From assembly GCF_024807615.1 (NCBI RefSeq), contig NZ_JANUCJ010000003.1:806001-870000 (forward strand): a DNA stretch of 64,000 bases, in the 5' to 3' direction. Of the stretch, positions 17,637-24,217 are shown piece after piece. The translations under genes and the position numbers were made by a program. Each line of letters starts with the position of its first letter. Position 1 is the first letter of the stretch. Source of the DNA: Tsukamurella ocularis. GTDB taxonomy: Bacteria > Actinomycetota > Actinomycetes > Mycobacteriales > Mycobacteriaceae. Under the pieces are notes generated by a model, which was not told the DNA's origin, ran no database searches, and saw only the letters and a program-made list of their open reading frames with translations.

Positions 17637-18779
17637 TCAGACCAACCCGCCCACGCGCTCCCCCGCGACGGACGCGGTCAGCACGCGGGAGACGCCGTCG
17701 GCGGTGGCGGGCCAGGAGAACTCGCTCGCGCGCTCCTGCGCCTTCGCACCGAGCTCGTCCCGCAGCAGCGTGTCGTCGAGCAGCGTGTAGACAGCCTCGG
17801 TGAGACCGGCGAGGTCGCGGACCAGCAGGCCGGTCGCGCCGTCGACCACGGAATCCGTGAGCCCGCGCGACGAGACGTACCCGACGGTGGGGACGGCGTG
17901 CTGGGCCGCCTCGATCACCGTGATGCCCCAGCCCTCCTTGCGCGACGGCATGACGTGCACCCACGCCCGCGAGAGCAGTCGGTGCTTGCGCGGTTCGGTG
18001 ACGTGGCCGTGGAAGGTCACCCGATCGAGGACGCCGAGCTTCGCGGCGTGCGCGTACAACTCGGCATCCCACCAGCCGCTGCCGATGACGTCGAGGTGCA
18101 GGTCGGGGACGCGGCGCCGCAGCCGAGCGAGCACGTCGAGGGCGTCCTCGATCTGCTTGTGCGGCACGAGCCGCGAGAGCACGACCATCCGCGGCGACGC
18201 GGACCGCACGTCCGCGATCCCGGGTGCCACGGGGTCGATCCCGTTGCGCACCACAGCCACCCGCTCCGGGCCGACGCCGAGCAACGCCAGCTCCTCGGCC
18301 GACGGCAGGGAGACGGTGAGGTACTGCGAGCGCCGGTGCAGCCACGGCGAGAGCCGCGACTCGATGAACCAGCCGATCCGCGCCACGAGCCGCCCCGCGA
18401 CGGGCCACTGCTCGCGGTGGCAGTGGTGCACGAGAACGGTCACGGGCACGCCCGCGACGAGCCGCGCGAAGAAGGGGATGCCGTTCTGCGTGTCGATCAC
18501 CGCGTCGGGACGGATGCCGCGCAGCGGGCCGCGCCCGAACCGCGCAGCCACGATCGCCAGCAACGCCAGCGGATACACGGTGAAGCGGCCGCCGCCGCGC
18601 GAGATGCGCACGCCGCACACCGTCTCGGATCGCGCCGCTCCGGGGTACATCGCGGTCCGCAGCGTGACCCGGATCCCGCGGGCGGCCAGCTCCTCGCCCA
18701 CGCGCTCCAGGTACAGCTCGCTGCCGCCGCCCTGCGGGTGGCGGGTGTCACGCCAACACAGCAGGAGGACTTCACGCAC
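17637..18779 (-). CDS. Glycosyltransferase family 4-type protein (Rv0225-like)
   Basis: A 380-residue GT-B fold glycosyltransferase. The N-terminal domain has LLLCWRDTRHPQGGGSELYLERVGEEL, the usual glycine-rich acceptor-side motif. The C-terminal domain has RNGIDP, VVLSRLVPHKQIEDAL and the EX7E-like donor region SRKEGWGITVIEAAQHAVPTVGY. Such enzymes use nucleotide-sugar donors in the cytoplasm. The GTG start at 18779 was chosen because it begins the conserved VREVLLLCWRDT and gives the length of Rv0225 (about 384). It is divergent from the methyltransferase with 25 bp between starts, the arrangement seen in M. tuberculosis Rv0225/Rv0224c. The acceptor is unknown; an envelope glycolipid is likely from context. 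Confidence 0.83.
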   Translation of the reverse strand: MREVLLLCWRDTRHPQGGGSELYLERVGEELAARGIRVTLRTAMYPGAARSETVCGVRISRGGGRFTVYPLALLAIVAARFGRGPLRGIRPDAVIDTQNGIPFFARLVAGVPVTVLVHHCHREQWPVAGRLVARIGWFIESRLSPWLHRRSQYLTVSLPSAEELALLGVGPERVAVVRNGIDPVAPGIADVRSASPRMVVLSRLVPHKQIEDALDVLARLRRRVPDLHLDVIGSGWWDAELYAHAAKLGVLDRVTFHGHVTEPRKHRLLSRAWVHVMPSRKEGWGITVIEAAQHAVPTVGYVSSRGLTDSVVDGATGLLVRDLAGLTEAVYTLLDDTLLRDELGAKAQERASEFSWPATADGVSRVLTASVAGERVGGLV

Positions 18780-18804
18780 GGTTCCTAGGGTACCGTCCGT
18801 CTGC

Positions 18805-19569
18805 GTGTACCCCGCGACCTGGAAGAAGGCCACCGAACGCCTCCGCCGCCGCGCCACGCTACGACGGTCGGTGGGGCTGCTGTCGGACTTCCGGTTCGAG
18901 CAGTCCGAGCCGGCCCGGTTCTACGGCTCGCTCGCGCGCGACACCGTCGAGCTGACCGGCGACCTGTCCGGAGACCTCGACGGCGCCCTCGTCCTCGACG
19001 TGGGCGGCGGGCCCGGCTACTTCGAGGACGCCTTCGCCGAGCACGGCGCCGTCTACATCCCCGTCGAGCCCGATCCTTCGGAGGCGCACGCCGCCGGCAT
19101 CACCTCCTCGCGGGGACTACGCGGCTCGGGCCTCGCGCTCCCCATCGCAGACGGTGCCATTGACGTCTGCCTCTCGTCCAACGTCGCCGAGCACGTACGC
19201 GACTGGCGCACCATGGGCGAGGAGATGCTGCGCGTCACCCGGCCCGGCGGCACGGTGATCCTGAGCTACACGCTCTGGTACGGCCCGTTCGGCGGCCACG
19301 AAATGGGGCAGACGCACTACCTCGGCGGCGAACGCGCCGCCCGGATGTACACCCGCAAGCACGGGCATCCGCCGAAGAACCTCTACGGGACGTCGCTGTT
19401 CAAGGTGGGCGCGGCGGACGGGCTGCGCTGGGCCGCCACCGTCGACAACGCCGACCTCGTCGCCGCGTTTCCCCGCTACCACCCGTCGTGGGCGTGGTGG
19501 CTGATCCGCGTTCCGGGCGTGCGGGAGTTCCTCGTCTCCAACCTGGTCCTGGTCTTCCGCAAGCACTGA
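18805..19569 (+). CDS. SAM-dependent methyltransferase (Rv0224c-like)
   Basis: A 254-residue class I methyltransferase. Motif I is VLDVGGGPGYFEDAF, followed by VEPDP (acidic end of strand 2), DVCLSSNVAEHV (motif IV) and LRVTRPGGTVILS. The whole sequence, including FRFEQSEPARFYGSLARDT and YPATWKK at the start, follows the mycobacterial Rv0224c family closely, and the length matches when translation begins at GTG 18805. Earlier in-frame starts would run into the divergent glycosyltransferase gene. The acceptor is not known; its fixed partnership with the Rv0225-like glycosyltransferase suggests O-methylation of a sugar or lipid in the same pathway. Confidence 0.85.
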   Translation: MYPATWKKATERLRRRATLRRSVGLLSDFRFEQSEPARFYGSLARDTVELTGDLSGDLDGALVLDVGGGPGYFEDAFAEHGAVYIPVEPDPSEAHAAGITSSRGLRGSGLALPIADGAIDVCLSSNVAEHVRDWRTMGEEMLRVTRPGGTVILSYTLWYGPFGGHEMGQTHYLGGERAARMYTRKHGHPPKNLYGTSLFKVGAADGLRWAATVDNADLVAAFPRYHPSWAWWLIRVPGVREFLVSNLVLVFRKH

Positions 19570-19591
19570 CGGCGGACTGTGCCGAACACTG

Positions 19592-19629
19592 CTCCGGCCC
19601 CCGCCGCGGGATCGCGGAGGGGGCCGGAG
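19592..19629. terminator. Bidirectional hairpin between convergent genes
   Basis: CTCCGGCCCCC (19592-19602) pairs perfectly with GGGGGCCGGAG (19619-19629), an 11-bp stem with a 16-base loop. It lies 22 bases after the methyltransferase stop and 11 bases after the stop of the convergent repeat-protein gene. It has no T-run, as is common in actinobacteria. Confidence 0.75.
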
Positions 19630-19640
19630 AGCGGGGCGGA

Positions 19641-21755
19641 TCAGGCGGCGTCGGCAGTGACCGTCGGAGCGTCGTCAGCGGCGCCCGCCGCGGCGGGCTG
19701 CTCGGCCGACGCCTCGGTGGACTCCTGGGTGGCGGTCCCGGTCGCTTCCGTGCCGGTGGGCTCCGTCGCCGTGGTCGGCTCCGCGCTCGCGGGCGCCTCG
19801 ACCTGCTCCGTCGGCTCCACGGCAGTGGCCGGCTCGGCCACCTTCGTCGGGTCGGCAACCTTCGTCGGGTCGGCCGTCTTCGACTCGGCGGGCGTCGAGT
19901 CGACGACCTTCGTCTCGTCGGCGCGGTGCTTGCCGACGTAGCCGGTCTCGGCGTCCTTCGCCTTCTCGGCGGCCGCGGCAGCCGCTGCCCCATCCGCGGG
20001 GTTCTCGGTCGTCGCTCCGGCCGAGGTCGAGAGTAGGGACGCGGCCTGCGGCTTCGCGTCGTCAGTGAGCGCCTTCGCGGCCGCGTCGAGCGACTTCGCG
20101 CCATCGGTCCCGGCCAGCGCGGAGAGCCCCTTCGTCACCTCGCCGAAGAGGTTCGTCAGGCCGCCGCCCCCGATGATCGAGGTGGCGAGCGAGACCGGCA
20201 GCGAGATGACGGTGGAGATCAACGAGAACACCGGCTGCAGCAGGCTGAGGCCGAGGTTGATCGCGGGAGCCACGATGTTGTTCGTCACGAAGGAGATCGG
20301 GCCGGCGATGATCGGGCCCACCAGGGGGATGTTCGCGATCAGATTGGGGACGAGTTGCGCGGCGCCTGAGACCACGCCGCCGACGATGCCGGTAAGCAGG
20401 TCCGGGAGCTTGGCGATCCCGCCCGGGGTGCCGAGGCTCGCGACGACCAGCGAGACGACCCGGCCGATGAGCTGGCCGTCCATGATGCCGAGCAGCTTGT
20501 CGTCGGGCAGACCGCCCACGATCGCCTTGAGCTTGTCAGTGGGGATGGAGCCGACCAGCGCAATGAGCTTCTCAGTGGGCAGACCTGCGACGATGGGGCC
20601 GAGCTTCTCGACGGGGATGCCGTTCACCAGATCGGCGAGGGTCTTGTCGTCGAGACCGGAGACCACGGTGATGAGCTTCTCGGTCGGGATCTGCTTGACC
20701 AGCGCCGTGAGCTTGTCGGCGGGCAGGCCCGCGACCACCGGACCGAGCTTGTCCACCGGGATCAGCCCGACGAGATCGCCAAGCTTCTTCTGGTCGAAGG
20801 TCGAGACCACTTCGGCGAGCTTGTCCGTGGGGATGTAGCCGACCAGCGCGGCGAGCTTGTCGGCGGGCAGCGCGGCGACCGCGGGACCGATCTTCGCAGG
20901 GTCGACGGTGCCGATCACCTCGGTGAGCACGGAGCCCGGCAGGCTCTCGACCAGCTTGGCGATGGTCGCGGGCGGCAGCGTCGCGACGACAGCACCCAGC
21001 TTGTCCACCGGGATCTGCCCGACGAGGGCGGCGAGCTTGTCGTTCGGCAGGCTCCCCACCACGGGGCCAAGGACGTCGGTGGGGATTCCGCCGACCAGGT
21101 CTTTGAGCTTCTGCTGGTCGAGGCCGGAGACGATGGTCACGAGGCGATCCGTCGGCAGTGCGCCCACGATCTTGCCGAGAGTCTTGTCATCGAGGCTCTT
21201 GACGACCTCGATGAGCTTGGCCTCCGGGATGGCCTTGACCACTGCATTGAGCTTGTCCTGCGACAGGCCGGCGACGATGGTGTTGAGCTTGTTCTGCGGC
21301 AGCCCGTTGACGATGGCGGTCAGCTTCGCCTCGTCCATCGCGTTCATGATCGCGACGACCTTCTCGGGCGGCATCGCCTCGAGGATCTTGGCGGTCTTGT
21401 CGGCCGGCATGTTGCCCATGATCGCGGCGACCTTGCTCGGCTCGATCTGCGCCATGATCCGGGCGATGCGCGCGGGGTCCGCGTTCGACAGCTCGCTCAC
21501 CAGAACGGAGTCGGGGAGCAGATCGATCAGACCCACGGTGTTGACCTCGATGCGGAGGGGAGCTGCGGCGGCGGGCACCGCCAGCACCTGCGCGGGCGAC
21601 GGAAGCGAGAAGCTCGATGACGGCAGCGCCGTGAGTGTCAGCGAGCCGGCAAGGACGGTCGCGGCCATTGCCTGAGTGATCACCCCCGTCCGGCTCCAGC
21701 TGAACGTGGTACGTCCGCCCAGGTCGGCGTTCGTGGGCAGGGTGGCAGCGCGCAT
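19641..21755 (-). CDS. Exported protein with 29 tandem 12-residue repeats and a disordered acidic tail
   Basis: I recognise no named family. Translation probably starts at ATG 21755 (704 residues), because AGGAGA lies 8 bases upstream; an ATG at 21776 lacks this. Residues about 10-66 carry a signal-type segment (hydrophobic AMAATVLAGSLTLTAL). Residues about 80-427 are 29 units of exactly 12 residues with no insertions, pattern [LI]Px[DE]KLxxVVxx (for example IPTDKLAEVVST, LPADKLAALVGY). The first units resemble the MgtE N-terminal/FliG superhelix, so an alpha-solenoid is expected. A hydrophobic Gly/Pro/Leu-rich region follows (about 430-555), then a Thr/Pro/Glu/Ala-rich, likely disordered tail. 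The layout suggests a cell-surface or envelope-spanning scaffold. An AT-rich control region with a CRP-type site lies upstream. Confidence 0.8.
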   Translation of the reverse strand: MRAATLPTNADLGGRTTFSWSRTGVITQAMAATVLAGSLTLTALPSSSFSLPSPAQVLAVPAAAAPLRIEVNTVGLIDLLPDSVLVSELSNADPARIARIMAQIEPSKVAAIMGNMPADKTAKILEAMPPEKVVAIMNAMDEAKLTAIVNGLPQNKLNTIVAGLSQDKLNAVVKAIPEAKLIEVVKSLDDKTLGKIVGALPTDRLVTIVSGLDQQKLKDLVGGIPTDVLGPVVGSLPNDKLAALVGQIPVDKLGAVVATLPPATIAKLVESLPGSVLTEVIGTVDPAKIGPAVAALPADKLAALVGYIPTDKLAEVVSTFDQKKLGDLVGLIPVDKLGPVVAGLPADKLTALVKQIPTEKLITVVSGLDDKTLADLVNGIPVEKLGPIVAGLPTEKLIALVGSIPTDKLKAIVGGLPDDKLLGIMDGQLIGRVVSLVVASLGTPGGIAKLPDLLTGIVGGVVSGAAQLVPNLIANIPLVGPIIAGPISFVTNNIVAPAINLGLSLLQPVFSLISTVISLPVSLATSIIGGGGLTNLFGEVTKGLSALAGTDGAKSLDAAAKALTDDAKPQAASLLSTSAGATTENPADGAAAAAAAEKAKDAETGYVGKHRADETKVVDSTPAESKTADPTKVADPTKVAEPATAVEPTEQVEAPASAEPTTATEPTGTEATGTATQESTEASAEQPAAAGAADDAPTVTADAA

Positions 21756-22143
21756 GGGTCTCTCCTGTGTCTTCACGTGAGGATCAGCACGCCCTGCGGG
21801 TGGCGGCGATCGGATGAATGAGCGTGTGTGTTGTCACAAATAGATCTGTGAGTGTGCTCAGTCACCGCGAAGATTAATCACATGAATCCCTACTCAGCAG
21901 TAGCATTTCCTTTTCGAAATGCAATCGTATCCCTTTTGTGACCACGCTCACACTCATGATGGAACCTGCAGGTCGCGCCGCATTACAGGGATTGGGGCGT
22001 CAGTCGAGAATGTGCACTCGCGAAGCAGGCGGCCCGGCCTTCTGGTGCCCGGCGCACGCGTAGAATACTGCCTGACCGCGAAGTTAATGAACCGTTCCAT
22101 ACCTGACGCATGAAGATGCACCGGTCAGCGCCACGAAAGCCAG
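21756..22143. promoter_or_regulatory. AT-rich control region with a perfect CRP-type site (21937-21952)
   Basis: These 388 bases between two minus-strand genes hold no convincing gene and are markedly AT-rich. TGTGA-CCACGC-TCACA at 21937-21952 is a perfect match to the CRP/GlxR palindrome TGTGA-N6-TCACA, 182 bp before the start of the repeat-protein gene. A weaker relative, TGTGA-GTGTGC-TCAGT, lies at 21847-21862. TCACA-N8-TGTGA (outward pointing) spans 21834-21851. This suggests cAMP-dependent control of the repeat protein. I could not fix the -10 and -35 boxes. Confidence 0.72.
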
Positions 22144-23025
22144 TCATCCGATGACTCGATGCAACTTGTCCGGATTCCGCACGGTATACACGCCCGTGAC
22201 CTCACCGCCGCCGACCTCGATGCAGGTGACCTGATCGACCACCCCGTCGAACGTCACGACCATCGCCGGCATGCCGTTGTAGACCGCGAACCGCAGCCCG
22301 AGCTCACCCATCGTCGCGCTCTTGCGGAACAGCCCCGCAACGAACCGGGCCACGCGGTCCGCGCCCTGCACGGGCCGCCGCGCGGCGGACACCACCCCGC
22401 CGCCGTCACCGAGGTACACGACGTCGGGCGCGAGCACGTCCATGAGCGCCTGCACGTCCCCGGTCGCCGCCGCGAGAACGAACCGTTCGGCGACGCCCTG
22501 CGCCAGGGCGGGGTCGACGACCTCCCGCGGCCGCCGCGCCCGCACATGCCCGCGGGCGCGGTGCGCGGTCTGCCGCACCGTCGGCTCGCTCTTGCCGACG
22601 GCCTCGGCGATCTCGGGGTAGCCGAAGTCGAAGACCTCGCGTAGTACGAAGACCGCGCGCTCGGTGGGGGTCAGCGATTCGAGGACCAGCAGCATCGCGG
22701 TGGTCACGGCCTCGCCGGTGAGGACGTGCTCGGCGGGAGCGTCGCCCGAGGGCGCCTCGAGGGGCTCGGGCAACCACGGCCCCACGTACTCCTCGCGCCG
22801 CCGCGACGCGGCGCGCAGCGCATTGAGCGCCTGCCGGGTCACGATCCGCGCCAGGTACGCCCGCGGGTTCTCGACGACGCCGAGATCCACGTCGCGCCAC
22901 CGCAGGTAGCTCTCCTGCAGAACATCCTCCGCGTCCGCGACGCTGCCCAGGATCTCGTACGCCACGGAGAACAGCAGCGGGCGGTGCTCGGCGAACAGCT
23001 CCCCGGCCGCTGTCTCCTGGCTCAT
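22144..23025 (-). CDS. ECF sigma factor with SnoaL-like C-terminal domain (ECF41/SigJ type)
   Basis: A 293-residue extracytoplasmic-function sigma factor. Sigma region 2 is LFAEHRPLLFSVAYEILGSVADAEDVLQESYLRW and region 4 is LTPTERAVFVLREVFDFGYPEIAEAVGKSEPTVRQTAHRARGHV. Residues about 180-293 form an added SnoaL/NTF2-like domain (FVLAAATGDVQALMDVLAPDVVYLGDGGG), ending VRNPDKLHRV. That tail is the mark of ECF41-type factors, where it takes the place of a separate anti-sigma factor and modulates activity. Its ATG at 23025 overlaps the stop of the upstream flavoprotein gene by 4 bases (ATGA), matching the conserved pairing of ECF41 factors with an oxidoreductase or related enzyme. It is expected to read the promoter at 24102-24128. 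Confidence 0.9.
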   Translation of the reverse strand: MSQETAAGELFAEHRPLLFSVAYEILGSVADAEDVLQESYLRWRDVDLGVVENPRAYLARIVTRQALNALRAASRRREEYVGPWLPEPLEAPSGDAPAEHVLTGEAVTTAMLLVLESLTPTERAVFVLREVFDFGYPEIAEAVGKSEPTVRQTAHRARGHVRARRPREVVDPALAQGVAERFVLAAATGDVQALMDVLAPDVVYLGDGGGVVSAARRPVQGADRVARFVAGLFRKSATMGELGLRFAVYNGMPAMVVTFDGVVDQVTCIEVGGGEVTGVYTVRNPDKLHRVIG

Positions 23026-24062
23026 CGGGGGGCCGGCAGCCAGGCGTACCGCGCGGTCTTCGCCGCGCCCTTGGCCATCCGACAGACCTGCTCCTTGACC
23101 AGCGCCGCCGAGCGACCGCCGAACTGGATCCGGGTGGGGGTGTCGTCCCGCCGGGCCGCCTGGATGACCGCGCTGCGGCGGCCGATCGAGACGTTCTGGC
23201 CGGTGTACCCCATGGAGTAGGCCTTCATGTGCTGTCCCGCCAGCTCCCGGGCGAGGTTGTCCGCGCCGTGCGCGCCCTGGGGCAGCGCGGTCTGGCAGCT
23301 CAGCCGCGCGCCGGGGACGGCGGCGCCGTCGCCTACCGCGACGATCCGCGGATCGGAGGCGCTCCGCAGATACTCGTCCACGACCACGCGGCCGGCGTCG
23401 TCGACCGCGAGGCCACTGCGGGCGGCCAAGTCGCTGACCTGCGTCGCGACGGCCCACAGCACCAGGTCGGCGGCACCGGCACCGTCGTAGCGCCCGCGCT
23501 CGACGGTCACGCCGAGCCGGTCCAGCTCGCGGCGCACCCGGGCCCTGGCGCCGGTCCCGAGCGACGCCCCGACCTCGCCCGCGCTGAGCAGCCGCACCCG
23601 CAGGGCCGGACGGGTCTCGGCCACCTCGGCCGCGGTCTCGATGCCGGTCAGGCCTCCGCCGACGACGGTGACGGCGGCACCGTCGGGCAAGGCGGCGAGC
23701 GCGCGGCGCGCCTCCTCCGCCGTCTCCAGCGTGCCCACCACGTGGGTGCCCGACGGTGCTGTCGGCGCCCCGCCCGCGGCGTAGATCGCGCGGTCGAAGG
23801 GCAGCGACGTCCCGTCCGCGAGCAGCACCGTGCCGTCACCGATCTTGTCGACGGTGCCCACCACCAGCCGGATCCGCGGGTCCAGCATCTCGGTGAGCGG
23901 CGTGACAGCGGAGCCGCTGCCCGCGATGTGCTCGTGCAACCGCACCCGCTCGACGAACCCGGGCCGCGGGTTGACGACGGTCACGTCCACGTCCGCCTTC
24001 TTCACCAGCCGGTTCGCAGCGATGGTGCCTGCATAGCCCGCGCCGATCACGACGACCTTCAT
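23022..24062 (-). CDS. NDH-2-like FAD-dependent NAD(P)H oxidoreductase, partner of the ECF sigma factor
   Basis: A 346-residue pyridine-nucleotide-disulfide-type flavoprotein with two dinucleotide folds: FAD at VVIGAGYAGTIAANRL (residues 3-18) and NAD(P) at VTVVGGGLTGIETAAEVAE. The late FAD motif is SASDPRIVAVGDGAAVPG. No CxxC redox pair is seen at the FAD site, and the length and layout resemble type II NADH dehydrogenase/ferredoxin reductase relatives rather than disulfide reductases. Start: ATG 24062 with GAGGAGG about 6 bases upstream. The gene is coupled to the ECF sigma factor by a 4-base overlap and is preceded by a promoter of the type that sigma factor reads. It is thus the probable main target of the sigma factor. 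Confidence 0.83.
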   Translation of the reverse strand: MKVVVIGAGYAGTIAANRLVKKADVDVTVVNPRPGFVERVRLHEHIAGSGSAVTPLTEMLDPRIRLVVGTVDKIGDGTVLLADGTSLPFDRAIYAAGGAPTAPSGTHVVGTLETAEEARRALAALPDGAAVTVVGGGLTGIETAAEVAETRPALRVRLLSAGEVGASLGTGARARVRRELDRLGVTVERGRYDGAGAADLVLWAVATQVSDLAARSGLAVDDAGRVVVDEYLRSASDPRIVAVGDGAAVPGARLSCQTALPQGAHGADNLARELAGQHMKAYSMGYTGQNVSIGRRSAVIQAARRDDTPTRIQFGGRSAALVKEQVCRMAKGAAKTARYAWLPAPR

Positions 24063-24101
24063 GATTGCCTCCTCATGCGTATTCGAGTCTTCCGCACATG
24101 G

Positions 24102-24128
24102 GACACCAGCCGCGCGCGATCTGTGACA
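24102..24128 (-). promoter_or_regulatory. ECF41-type promoter (TGTCACA-N16-TGTC)
   Basis: On the minus strand TGTCACA (24128-24122) and TGTC (24105-24102) are separated by exactly 16 bases. The published ECF41 target consensus is TGTCACA-N16-CGTC, so only one base differs. It sits 39 bp before the start codon of the flavoprotein-sigma operon, so the sigma factor most likely controls its own operon. Confidence 0.8.
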
Positions 24129-24217
24129 CGCGTTTCGAAAGTCGAGTTCTCCGGAGCACGGCGCCCGGAATCCGTCATGGAGCCCCGGAAAACCCGACTT
24201 TCGGAAGCCGCGCGGAC

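Noticed and set aside
19641-21755. Calling the repeat protein an MgtE magnesium transporter
   Set aside because: The repeat resembles the MgtE N-domain, but the CBS domains and the conserved transporter helices are absent and a signal-type segment is present.
22085-22148. Possible riboswitch or small RNA before the ECF gene stop
   Set aside because: No conserved fold or known motif could be recognised by eye.
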